A DNA stretch of 64,000 nt, from the NCBI GenBank assembly GCA_002282385.1, contig NCJG01000002.1, positions 1 through 64,000 on the forward strand, in the 5' to 3' direction. Below the pieces are notes generated by a model. The model was given only the letters and a program-made list of their open reading frames with translations. It was not told the origin of the DNA and ran no database searches. This document shows positions 20,535 through 27,811 of the stretch, in pieces; within the stretch, counting starts at the first letter, position 1; each line of letters opens with the position of its first letter. The translations under genes were made by a program, and so were the position numbers. Origin of the DNA: Sphingomonadales bacterium 39-57-19. GTDB taxonomy: Bacteria; Pseudomonadota; Alphaproteobacteria; Sphingomonadales; Sphingomonadaceae.

Positions 20535-20564
20535 ATTATAAAATACCTTCAATTTTGAAAGTTT
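20535..20564 (-). promoter_or_regulatory. Promoter of the regulator/membrane module with overlapping operator
   Basis: On the minus strand TATAAT occupies 20540-20535. The -35 region (about 20557-20563) falls inside the inverted repeat TTCAA-TT-TTGAA (20548-20559) and the direct-repeat word TCAATTTTGAAAGTTT (20549-20564). The -35 hexamer itself is weak. The arrangement fits repression by the encoded winged-helix protein. Confidence 0.5.
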
Positions 20565-20598
20565 TTGCTTGCGGTGCGGATGCTCGTTGCACTAACTG

Positions 20599-20614
20599 TC
20601 AATTATGAAAGTTT
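20599..20614. promoter_or_regulatory. Second copy of the operator-like word
   Basis: TCAATTATGAAAGTTT differs from 20549-20564 at one base and starts exactly 50 bp away, about five helical turns, so both sites would lie on the same DNA face. It lies between the regulator gene and the plus-strand RNA candidate and could control both directions. Confidence 0.5.
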
Positions 20615-20639
20615 ATAAAGCACTCTAATCCCGCGTCAA

Positions 20640-20792
20640 ATCAACTTTTCCCTGCTGGAGCAGCGGGCACAGGATTATGAGATTAGATGACCTCGAGTTT
20701 CATGCCGTCGTTACGGCATGAAGGACCCAGAGAGTATCTTGCAATTCATACTCTCCACTTCACCCAGTTATCTCACGATAACTGGGTTTTTT
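20640..20792 (+). ncRNA. Candidate small RNA with three hairpins and an intrinsic terminator
   Basis: Three strong stem-loops follow one another. First, TTCATGCCGT/ACGGCATGAA (20699-20722, 10 bp, CGTT loop). Second, GAGAGTAT/ATACTCTC (20730-20755, 10-nt loop). Third, CCCAGTTATC/GATAACTGGG (20763-20786), followed directly by T6. No convincing reading frame explains them, and no gene upstream on this strand needs a terminator here. The 5' end is not defined; the start given is a guess, and no clear -35/-10 pair was found. The family is not recognised. Confidence 0.5.
20763..20792 (+). terminator. Rho-independent terminator of the RNA candidate
   Basis: A perfect 10-bp stem CCCAGTTATC/GATAACTGGG with TCAC loop, then TTTTTT. 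It only works on the plus strand. Confidence 0.85.
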
Positions 20793-20871
20793 GTTGCGTT
20801 GTTCTGTTTGGCCTTGGGAATCTATTGGTTGAACAACAGCCAGAGTTTTGGCCCCCGGCCGGTGCGAAATT

Positions 20872-20909
20872 AAAAAACCCCGCCGTTACATTTGGACGGC
20901 GGGGTTTTT
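20872..20909 (-). terminator. Rho-independent terminator of tRNA-Val
   Basis: Stem ACCCCGCCGT/ACGGCGGGGT flanked by A6 and T5. It lies 3-4 bp past the CCA end of the minus-strand tRNA and gives a U-tract in that direction. Confidence 0.85.
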
Positions 20910-20912
20910 AAA

Positions 20913-20987
20913 TGGTGGGCGTAGCAAGGTTTGAACTTGCGACCCCTGCAATGTCAATGCAGTGCTCTACCGCTGAGCTATACGCCC
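20913..20987 (-). tRNA. tRNA-Val (anticodon GAC)
   Basis: A 75-nt cloverleaf on the minus strand: acceptor GGGCGTA pairing with TACGCCC, D arm GCTC/GAGC, anticodon arm CTGCA/TGCAG with loop TTGACAT (anticodon GAC, reads GUC/GUU), and T arm GCAAG/CTTGC with TTCAAAC. It ends in encoded CCA and is followed by its own terminator. Confidence 0.97.
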
Positions 20988-21030
20988 ATTATGCCGCAGC
21001 CTCTAGCTGGGCTTTTGCTATCATTCAAGC

Positions 21031-21408
21031 CTATTTAAGCTCGCCAAAACTTTCCTTGGAAAACAGCCGTTCGACTTCAAGGACAAGGTCTTTCAGATGG
21101 AAGGGTTTGGACAGTATTTTGGCGCTTGGCATGGATGCGCTCGCGCGCAGCGCTACGCCCGAAAAGCCGGTGATAAAAATGACCTCAGTGCCCGGAGACA
21201 CACGGTTACAGTGGCGCGCGAGTTCAATGCCGTCCATTTCCGGCATCACAATATCGGTGAGCAGCAGATCGAAATGCTCTTGTTCCAACAAAGGCGCGGC
21301 AGCGGTGCCGCGGTCGACCGCGACCACGTCATAGCCCGACCGTTCCAGCGCCCGCGCGAGATATTCGCGCATGGCCTGTTCATCTTCGGCGAGCAGAATT
21401 CGGGTCAT
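21031..21408 (-). CDS. cpdR: CpdR-type single-domain response regulator
   Basis: A 125-aa stand-alone receiver domain. Acidic pocket E8/D9, phospho-acceptor D52 (LLLTDIVMPEMDG), T80 and K101 (SKPF) are intact. The sequence matches CpdR, which when unphosphorylated places ClpXP at the pole to degrade CtrA and other substrates in alphaproteobacteria. AAGGA lies six bases before the ATG. A 16-bp palindrome, CTTTGG/CCAAAG, sits in its leader at 21426-21441. Its neighbour, a divergent N-formylglutamate amidohydrolase, is a typical alphaproteobacterial partner locus. ctrA itself is at 40025-40726. Confidence 0.9.
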   Translation of the reverse strand: MTRILLAEDEQAMREYLARALERSGYDVVAVDRGTAAAPLLEQEHFDLLLTDIVMPEMDGIELARHCNRVSPGTEVIFITGFSGVALRASASMPSAKILSKPFHLKDLVLEVERLFSKESFGELK

Positions 21409-21539
21409 AACAAATCCTTAAACATCTTTGGGGCGCCAAAGTGCGGCGCCGGTTCTATCTATAATTGCAGAGGCTTAATTTTTTTGCACCATTTTGCGCA
21501 AAACCTGCCAACAACATATTTTAGGCTAATGAAGAGGGC

Positions 21540-22409
21540 GTGTTGGACATATCGGCATCCGGATTTGCAATGTGGGGAACGGACAATATGTCCGTGCCTG
21601 TGCTGCTGTCTGTGCCGCACGCGGGGCGCGATTATCCCGCCGCTGTCATTGACGCGCTGCGCGTGCCGCCGGCATCGCTTGTCCGGCTTGAGGATCGCTA
21701 TGCCGATCTATTGGTGCGCCGTTCGGTGCAGTCTGGCCATCCGGTCATCGTCGCCCACCGCGCACGGGCGTGGATCGACCTGAACCGCGATGAACAGGAT
21801 ATAGACGTTGAGATGGTCCAAGGCGCACAGCGCGCGGATTATCCAGCGCCCGGCGTGAAGCAGCGCGGCGGGCTTGGCCTTGTGCCGCGCCGATTGTCGG
21901 GCGAAGGCGATTTGTGGAAGCGGCAGTTCACGTTAGACGATATCAATGACCGCATTGCGGCGCTGCATCGGCCCTATCATCAGGCCGTATCAACGGTGCT
22001 TGAAAATATGCGGCAAAAATTCGGGGTCGCCATCCTGCTTGATGTGCACAGCATGCCACCGCTCCACAACCCGGCAACAGGCGCGGGGCCGCAATTTGTG
22101 ATTGGTGACCGGTTCGGCAAAAGTGCATCATCGCAATATGCCGAGTTGCTGATGTCCCGTTTGCAGGGGCACGGATTTAAGGCCGCGCTTAACCACCCCT
22201 ATGCCGGGGATTATATCCTGCGCCGCCACGCCAAGCCGCGTGCCAATATCCATGCGATCCAATTGGAAGTGGACCGGTCGCTCTATCTTGATGCTGATTT
22301 GCGACAGCCTGGGGCTGGCGTTGAACCGCTGAAGTTGTTGATCGCCGGGCTAGTGGAGGCTTTGGCGGACGAGGCGCTTGGTTCGTCTGCGTTGATTGCT
22401 GCGGAATAA
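21540..22409 (+). CDS. N-formylglutamate amidohydrolase family protein
   Basis: Hydrolyses N-formylglutamate-like amides (HutG-type). VLLSVPHAGRDYP (near 20), HRARAWIDLNRDEQDID (near 78), LLDVHSMPP (near 170) and HPYAGDYILRRHAKPRANIHAIQLEVDRSLY are family hallmarks with zinc-binding residues. The frame opens at GTG 21540. TTG 21543 is better spaced from GAAGAGG, and ATG 21588 is a third option. No other hut genes are present, so a role in histidine degradation is not supported by context. Confidence 0.88.
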   Translation: MLDISASGFAMWGTDNMSVPVLLSVPHAGRDYPAAVIDALRVPPASLVRLEDRYADLLVRRSVQSGHPVIVAHRARAWIDLNRDEQDIDVEMVQGAQRADYPAPGVKQRGGLGLVPRRLSGEGDLWKRQFTLDDINDRIAALHRPYHQAVSTVLENMRQKFGVAILLDVHSMPPLHNPATGAGPQFVIGDRFGKSASSQYAELLMSRLQGHGFKAALNHPYAGDYILRRHAKPRANIHAIQLEVDRSLYLDADLRQPGAGVEPLKLLIAGLVEALADEALGSSALIAAE

Positions 22410-22426
22410 ATCAACCCGATTCGCAT

Positions 22427-22457
22427 AAAAAAACCACCCCGGAATGTTCCGGGGTGG
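22427..22457 (-). terminator. Rho-independent terminator
   Basis: A perfect 11-bp inverted repeat CCACCCCGGAA/TTCCGGGGTGG (22434-22457) with a TG loop. On the minus strand it is followed by seven Ts (22433-22427). Confidence 0.9.
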
Positions 22458-22550
22458 CCGAGGTTCAGGGAGTTGATGCCGGTTAGGGCATCGTTGGACA
22501 GAAACGGGAGGGGAAGTCTCCGTCCAGACCCAAGAATGGGACCTGAGCAT
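22427..22550 (-). ncRNA. Candidate small RNA with an anti-Shine-Dalgarno loop
   Basis: On the minus strand three hairpins follow. First is an 11-bp stem (TGGAC-G-GAGAC with GTTTC-T-GTCCA, one G-U pair at the break; 22526-22495) with loop TTCCCCTCCC. Second is GATGCC/GGCATC (22492-22475). Third is the terminator. The C-rich loop is complementary to GGGAGG-type ribosome-binding sites, as in CU-rich-loop RNAs of alphaproteobacteria (e.g. Rhodobacter CcsR RNAs). The cytochrome b561 stop lies more than 100 bp upstream, so this could be an independent RNA or a processed 3' UTR. The 5' end is estimated. Confidence 0.55.
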
Positions 22551-22656
22551 TGCAGTTTCAAGACAGAGCAAAAACATTCTGCCGCCAATGTCGTTAAGGC
22601 GAGGCATTGGTGCGGGCAGTTGTTGCGCTGGCTATGTTGACGGCGCTAACGCCCGT

Positions 22657-23181
22657 TTAAGGCCACATCCGTTGGATAAATGGCATTTTGTCGATGAACT
22701 GATGCTTCAAAGCGCCCAAAATATGCAAGCCGATGAGCACGATAAGCGGCGCGGCCAATAGCTCATGCCCTTCATGCGCGATGCCGGACAGCGCGGTGTT
22801 TTTGCCAACCGCCATATCAATGGTGAACAGGCCGAAGAAATCAACGGGCGCAGCGTTGCCCTTGGCGCCGATCATCAGCCAACCGGTCAGCGGCATGACG
22901 ATCATGAGGACGTAGAATAATATGTGGGCGCTATGGCCGGCTTTGGCCTGCCAACCCGTAACCTTGTCAGGCAGCGCAGGCGGGCGGTTGGCAAGGCGCC
23001 ATAAAATGCGGCCCACGGTCAGTATCAAGATGGAAATGCCAATGGCCTTATGCGGGCTCATATAGGCAGCGCGCGCGGCGCGGGGCAGATCTTCGCCCCA
23101 ATTTGCCAACAGTATGTTGGCACCGATCAATATAGCAATCAGCCAGTGAAACAGGATCGCGATTTTACTATATTTTGCCAT
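22657..23181 (-). CDS. Cytochrome b561 family protein
   Basis: Four-helix di-heme inner-membrane cytochrome (174 aa). Candidate heme-ligating histidines lie in FHW near the start, SPHKAIG, GHSAHILFYVLMIVMPLTGW, and HEGHELLAAPLIVLIGLHILGALKHQF. It may move electrons from quinol, or to superoxide as in CybB. MAKYSKIAILFHW at 23181 is used as the start, with AGGGA nine bases upstream; a longer frame to 23214 lacks homology. The RNA candidate and terminator lie downstream. Confidence 0.93.
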   Translation of the reverse strand: MAKYSKIAILFHWLIAILIGANILLANWGEDLPRAARAAYMSPHKAIGISILILTVGRILWRLANRPPALPDKVTGWQAKAGHSAHILFYVLMIVMPLTGWLMIGAKGNAAPVDFFGLFTIDMAVGKNTALSGIAHEGHELLAAPLIVLIGLHILGALKHQFIDKMPFIQRMWP

Positions 23182-23230
23182 GCCGTCACTTCCCTTGATG
23201 GACAGTGACGGCATGAAGCATTTGGCCTGA

Positions 23231-24010
23231 TTAGGTCGAAGGCAGTTCCGTCACCTGCGGTACCTTACCCTGTGCAACCTGAACTGCAAATATTTCCCGC
23301 ATCAGCTGCAACGAGAACAGATGTGCGTGGATGAGTGCAAGGATACCGTTCTGGTTCAGCTTGCGCACGGTGTCGCCACGCAATTCGCGCAGTTTCGCTT
23401 CGTCGATCATTTTGAAACCACGGTAGATGAATGGCTGTTCCTGACCTTCTTGTTGGATCGACACTTCGCCGTCCATCAACAGGTCAAGCTTTTGCAGCTC
23501 TTCAACAAAGGCGTGGGTTTGCGCACCGGCATTTTCGAATTCTTCACAGAATTTCAAAATAGCCTGTGTGTTTTCGCTTGGCTTGCCATCTTCGAACAAG
23601 GGCGTGCCTTCTTCAAATTCACCAACGGCGCCCGATGTGGGGTCAAAGCACAAGGACAGCTCTTCGGTGTCGGGACGCAGCTTGGCCAACAGGAATGGAT
23701 AGCGGCGTACATATGCAGGGACGTAAACGGGGCGCTCGAAAAAGCCTTCCTCGTTCATGAAAGTGTTTACGCCTTCGTTCATGCCCATCAGAACCAGCGG
23801 AACAGGATTGTCTGTTGCGGAAAAAATGATGGGATAGGTGCGCGATGCTGGGACGAACTCTTCGATCGTCAACGGGATCGCATGCTGCCCTTCAAGGAAC
23901 TTTGCATTCTCCAACAGGCGCGATTTCCACGTGACGTGATCGTTGCTGTTGAGCGGGATGAGGTCTTTGTACAGAAGCGGCAAGTTTGCGGCTTGGGGCG
24001 CTGTGGCCAT
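23231..24010 (-). CDS. SapC family protein
   Basis: A 259-aa soluble protein of the SapC family (named from a Campylobacter S-layer-associated gene). Typical features are PIIFSATDNPVPLVLMGMNEGVNTFM, RPVYVPAYVRRYPFLLA and the C-terminal RKLNQNGILALIHAHLFSLQLM. No signal peptide is present. In sphingomonads these genes are often near TonB-dependent transporters and tryptophan halogenases, which are absent here. The biochemical role is unknown. Confidence 0.9.
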   Translation of the reverse strand: MATAPQAANLPLLYKDLIPLNSNDHVTWKSRLLENAKFLEGQHAIPLTIEEFVPASRTYPIIFSATDNPVPLVLMGMNEGVNTFMNEEGFFERPVYVPAYVRRYPFLLAKLRPDTEELSLCFDPTSGAVGEFEEGTPLFEDGKPSENTQAILKFCEEFENAGAQTHAFVEELQKLDLLMDGEVSIQQEGQEQPFIYRGFKMIDEAKLRELRGDTVRKLNQNGILALIHAHLFSLQLMREIFAVQVAQGKVPQVTELPST

Positions 24011-24074
24011 GTGAAACTCCAGTGCTTGTTATTGGGCAAAAATTTAATGCGGCGCTTTAGTCGGGCAGCAGCCT

Positions 24075-25514
24075 TTACGCAAGTGGAACAAGCTTACCCG
24101 GGTTCATAATGCCAAGCGGGTCGAACGCGCTTTTAATGGCCCGCAGCGCCGAAAGCCGGGCAGGCTCGGCAAGCCGCGCGAACTCGTCAATTTTCGATTG
24201 GCCAATGCCGTGTTCAGCCGACAATGAACCGCCATAAGCGCGCACGCGATCATAGACGTGCGACGTGATCGCCTTGCCATCTCCGGCGTACCAACCCGCG
24301 ACATCGACACCTTCGGGGGCCTTTACGTGGAAATGGATGTTGCCATCGCCCAAATGTCCGAACGCAACGGTCTTGGTTCCGGGGTAGTCCGCTTCGATAC
24401 GTGGCGATTCTTGCTCAATGAAGCGCGCCATGGCTGCGACCGGAACGCTGATATCATGTTGCAGCGCCGCGCCCGCGGCACGTTCGGCCTCCGCAATCGA
24501 ATCGCGAATTTTCCAAAAAGCTTCTGCCTGCACGTCGCTGCTCGCGATGGTCGCATTTTCGAGCAAATTCTGGGCGATGGCATCTTCAAGCAGATGCATG
24601 GCCAGCTCTCCGGGGCTGGACTGGGCAGGGTCGTCCTGCACAAATTCCATCAAAGCATGCCAGCGGTGCGTGGTGTCGAGCGGCGACCGTGTGCCCGAAA
24701 TATGCGTGAGCACGGCACCAAGTGCGCGTTGGGGAAGTATCTCAAAGCCCTCCAAACGATCGCGCCCATGTGTCTGCATGAACAGCAAAAGTTCATATGC
24801 CTGTTGCGGGCTATCGATGCCCGCCCACACGACGCAGCGGTCAATAAGCGCGGGCACGGTTTGCAGCACGGCCTTGGTTACCACGCCAATCGTGCCTTCG
24901 CCGCCAATCAGCAGTTGTTTCAGGTCATAGCCGCGATTGTCTTTTTTCAACGGCGCCATGGCGTCATAAATCGATCCATTGGGCAGAACAGCCTCAAGAC
25001 CGGCAACGAGCAAACGCATGGTGCCGTGCCGCAACACTTGCGTTCCGCCCGCGTTGGTGGAAATCAGGCCGCCAACGGTCGCCGACCCCTTGCCGCCAAG
25101 CGTGAGCGGAAAGCGCCGTCCGGACTGCGCGGCGGCTTCATGCAGGTTCTGCAAGATGACACCCGCTTCGCAGCTTATCAGGCCGGCATCCGCATCGATC
25201 GCAGTGATATTGTTCATCCGCCGCATCGAAAGGATCAGTTGATCGCCGCTGCTATTGGGGGTGGCCCCCGCGACCATTCCGCTATTGCCGCCCTGTGGAA
25301 CCAGTGACAGCCGATACTTCGCGGCAATCCGCACAATTGCGGCAACTTCTTCGGTGGTTGCCGGTGAAAGCAAAGCTGCGGCGGCGCCTGTAAATCGGCC
25401 ACGCCAGTCGGTCAGCCATGGGGATATGACGTCCTGATCATCCGAATAGCCCTTTGGTCCTAAAATAGAGCGAAGCTCGGATAAGGCGTTTACATCTGGC
25501 ACGGTATTTCCCAT
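24075..25514 (-). CDS. FAD-linked D-2-hydroxyacid dehydrogenase (D-lactate/D-2-hydroxyglutarate type)
   Basis: A 479-aa VAO-fold flavoprotein. The FAD region is VPQGGNSGMVAGATP (near 73) and TLGGKGSATVGGLISTNAGG (near 140), with the second FAD element IGGEGTIGVVTKAV (near 205). The C-terminal cap carries GHLGDGNIHFHVK and YGGSLSAEHGIGQSK, with metal/substrate histidines. It oxidises a D-2-hydroxyacid and passes electrons to ETF or quinone; the substrate is not defined. Start at ATG 25514; the ribosome-binding site is weak. Confidence 0.9.
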   Translation of the reverse strand: MGNTVPDVNALSELRSILGPKGYSDDQDVISPWLTDWRGRFTGAAAALLSPATTEEVAAIVRIAAKYRLSLVPQGGNSGMVAGATPNSSGDQLILSMRRMNNITAIDADAGLISCEAGVILQNLHEAAAQSGRRFPLTLGGKGSATVGGLISTNAGGTQVLRHGTMRLLVAGLEAVLPNGSIYDAMAPLKKDNRGYDLKQLLIGGEGTIGVVTKAVLQTVPALIDRCVVWAGIDSPQQAYELLLFMQTHGRDRLEGFEILPQRALGAVLTHISGTRSPLDTTHRWHALMEFVQDDPAQSSPGELAMHLLEDAIAQNLLENATIASSDVQAEAFWKIRDSIAEAERAAGAALQHDISVPVAAMARFIEQESPRIEADYPGTKTVAFGHLGDGNIHFHVKAPEGVDVAGWYAGDGKAITSHVYDRVRAYGGSLSAEHGIGQSKIDEFARLAEPARLSALRAIKSAFDPLGIMNPGKLVPLA

Positions 25515-25605
25515 TATGTGCAAAGGTTCAGGGCATTTAATTCATGATACGTTCAACCCTATCGGGTAAAGTCGGCAGAACTTCAACTTCATACCGGAAT
25601 GTTTC

Positions 25606-26109
25606 TTGCGCATAGTTTTTGCCATAATCCTGCTTGCGGCAGGTCTAACGACCGTGTCGCAAAAGGCTTGGGCCGATTTTAATGTCGACATGGCGCACAA
25701 TCCGTTCGCGCCCCTCGTCCGGTTGAATACCGAATTTGACCAAGTGCGCATTGACCAACGCATCATCATTCGTTTGCCAAGCCCCGCGTCGGCGCCAGCA
25801 GCCGTGGGCGCACAGCGGCAATCGGTCGCGAAGCTGCAATATAAAGAAAAGAAAATCGGCAAATGCCTTTGGGTCGACAGGCTGGGCGGATCGCGTCCCG
25901 GACCCGACCGCACGCTTGACCTGTTGACGCGCGATGGCATCCTTATCCGCGCTTATTTGGGTGACGGTTGTCTGGCGCGGGAGTTTTATGCGGGCGCTTA
26001 TATGGAGCGGTCATATGATGGTAAGTTGTGCGTGGATCGGGATTTGTTGCATGCCCGCACAGGGGCAAAATGCGCAATCGATAAATTCCGATTGTTGATA
26101 CCGCGATAG
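25606..26109 (+). CDS. Hypothetical secreted protein
   Basis: Not recognised. The 167-aa frame begins with TTG and has a Sec signal peptide (FAIILLAAGLTTVSQKAWA). The mature domain ends with four cysteines at intervals (KCLWVD, DGCLAREFYAGAYMERSYDGKLCVDR, AKCAID), enough for two disulfides. AGAYMERSYDGKLCVDRDLLHARTG resembles short envelope proteins of sphingomonads. It lies between a divergent flavoprotein and a helicase gene, so context gives no hint. Confidence 0.65.
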   Translation: MRIVFAIILLAAGLTTVSQKAWADFNVDMAHNPFAPLVRLNTEFDQVRIDQRIIIRLPSPASAPAAVGAQRQSVAKLQYKEKKIGKCLWVDRLGGSRPGPDRTLDLLTRDGILIRAYLGDGCLAREFYAGAYMERSYDGKLCVDRDLLHARTGAKCAIDKFRLLIPR

Positions 26110-26224
26110 CGCCGGGCGCATTCGGCCAATTACCTTGACATTTCTGCCCGCAGAGACCATTGGCGACCCTCGTCGCTATGGCTTTGGCACCGGTGGCACA
26201 GCATCTTCTTTTCCGGAACAACAT

Positions 26225-27610
26225 ATGCGTTTTGCCGATATCGGCTTGTCTGATGAATTATTGAGAGCCTTAAGCGAGGCTGGCTATGACGAGCCAACCC
26301 CAATTCAGGCCGCTGCTATCCCGCAGGTCCAGATGATGCGTGACATCATCGCAATCGCACAGACGGGCACGGGCAAAACCGCGAGCTTCGTCCTTCCGAT
26401 GATCGATGTGCTTGCCAATGGCCGTGCGCGTGCGCGCATGCCGCGCAGCCTCATTCTCGAACCGACGCGCGAACTTGCGGCGCAGGTTGCCGAGAATTTT
26501 GAAAAATACGGCAAATATCACAAGCTATCGATGGCGCTGCTTATCGGTGGTGTTCAAATGGGCGACCAGGTGAAGGCGCTTGAAAAGGGCGTTGATGTTT
26601 TGATCGCCACGCCCGGACGGCTGATGGATTTGTTCGAACGCGGTAAGATTTTGCTGACGGGCTGCGAAATGCTCGTCATCGACGAAGCGGACCGTATGTT
26701 GGACATGGGCTTCATTCCCGACATCGAACATATCTGCACCAAGTTGCCGGCGACGCGTCAGACATTGCTGTTTTCGGCAACGATGCCGCCGCCGATTAAA
26801 AAGCTGGCGGACAAGTTTCTGTCGAACCCGAAATATATCGAAGTCGCGCGCCCCGCGACCGCGAATATCAATATCGAGCAGTTTTTGGTGAATGTATCGC
26901 CGATGAAAAAGCGCGATGTGTTGCGCGATCTTTTGCGCACGGAAGATGTGTCCAACGCGATTATCTTCTGCAACCGCAAGACGACGGTGCGCGAATTGAA
27001 CACCAGCCTGCAGCGCCACGGAATGCGTTCGGGCGAAATTCACGGCGACATTGATCAGGCGTCACGTCAGAAGCAATTGGAAGCGTTTAAGAACGGCGAC
27101 ATCAATCTGCTCGTCGCATCCGACGTGGCGGCCCGCGGCCTAGACGTTAAGGGCGTCAGCCATGTGTTCAACTTTGACGCGCCATGGCACCCCGATGATT
27201 ACGTCCACCGCATTGGCCGCACAGGCCGCGCCGGTGCCAAGGGCAAGGCATTTACCTTTGTCACCAAGGCTGACGAAGAAGCCATTGAAAACATCGAAAA
27301 GCTGATTGGCACCAAGATCGAGCGTCTTGGCAAGATCGAAGCAGCATCGGGTGAACCCGAAGAGCGCGCACCCGCAAAGCGCGGCCGTAAGCCAACACAG
27401 CCCAAAGCCAAGGCCGCACCCGCAGAAGCGGCGGCACCAGCGGAACCAAAGCCAGCACGCGAAAAAGCGGCGGCTAAGCCTGCCCGTGAAAAGGCAACGC
27501 CAACGGTTGAAGCTGAACCCGCGCAAAAGCCAGTTGCGGCGCCAGCGGGCGATGACGGATGGAACGGTCCCATGCCCGGCTTCCTGGGCGTTGGGTTTGG
27601 GACGTCTTAA
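26225..27610 (+). CDS. DEAD-box RNA helicase (RhlE-like)
   Basis: ATP-dependent RNA helicase of 461 aa. The Q motif lies in YDEPTPIQAAAIP, motif I is AQTGTGKTASF, motif II is DEAD (VIDEADRMLDMGF), motif III is SAT, and motif VI is HRIGRTGRAG. A basic, Ala/Pro/Lys-rich low-complexity tail (from about residue 375) is typical of RhlE proteins and binds RNA. ATG 26225 is chosen (MRFADIGLSDELL), preceded by CGGAA. The frame extends upstream to 26135 without homology. Confidence 0.95.
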   Translation: MRFADIGLSDELLRALSEAGYDEPTPIQAAAIPQVQMMRDIIAIAQTGTGKTASFVLPMIDVLANGRARARMPRSLILEPTRELAAQVAENFEKYGKYHKLSMALLIGGVQMGDQVKALEKGVDVLIATPGRLMDLFERGKILLTGCEMLVIDEADRMLDMGFIPDIEHICTKLPATRQTLLFSATMPPPIKKLADKFLSNPKYIEVARPATANINIEQFLVNVSPMKKRDVLRDLLRTEDVSNAIIFCNRKTTVRELNTSLQRHGMRSGEIHGDIDQASRQKQLEAFKNGDINLLVASDVAARGLDVKGVSHVFNFDAPWHPDDYVHRIGRTGRAGAKGKAFTFVTKADEEAIENIEKLIGTKIERLGKIEAASGEPEERAPAKRGRKPTQPKAKAAPAEAAAPAEPKPAREKAAAKPAREKATPTVEAEPAQKPVAAPAGDDGWNGPMPGFLGVGFGTS

Positions 27611-27631
27611 AAGCGAAGTTATCTCTAACTC

Positions 27632-27727
27632 CGTCACTCTGAACTTGTTTCAGAGTCTTACTTCTCGACGTCTAAAATTAAGACCCTGGCACGCAGTCAC
27701 CGCAGGTGAAACAAGTTCAGGGTGACG
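27632..27727. repeat. REP doublet with a 20-nt insertion in one arm
   Basis: The left arm is 27632-27660 (CGTCACTCTGAAC...AGAGTCTTA). The right arm runs 27678-27727, begins TTAAGACCCTG and ends AAACAAGTTCAGGGTGACG. A 20-nt insertion at 27689-27708 splits the right arm at the same site as the 22-nt insertion in 14252-14360. It lies directly after the helicase gene. Confidence 0.75.
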
Positions 27728-27760
27728 ATTGGTCTAACACCACTCCCGATCAGCACACAA

Positions 27761-27790
27761 AAAAGGGCCCGCATCGCTGCGGGCCCTTTT
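27761..27790. terminator. Bidirectional terminator between helicase and TonB receptor genes
   Basis: A 13-bp perfect stem AAAAGGGCCCGCA/TGCGGGCCCTTTT with loop TCGC. A- and T-runs on both sides serve both converging genes. Confidence 0.85.
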
Positions 27791-27811
27791 CCGTATAGAT
27801 TCGCGAAGTTC

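Noticed and set aside
20687..20911. 74-codon plus-strand reading frame in the tRNA-Val/sRNA region
   Set aside because: It runs through a perfect terminator and a second terminator stem, has no homology I recognise and no ribosome-binding site.
19505..20912. Island integrated at the tRNA-Val 3' end with flanking att repeats
   Set aside because: I found no copy of the tRNA 3' sequence on the far side of the AT-rich genes and no integrase.
22283..22607. Two overlapping minus-strand frames in the gap before cytochrome b561
   Set aside because: Both cross the strong terminator and run into the amidohydrolase gene antisense; the hairpin structure explains the segment better as RNA.
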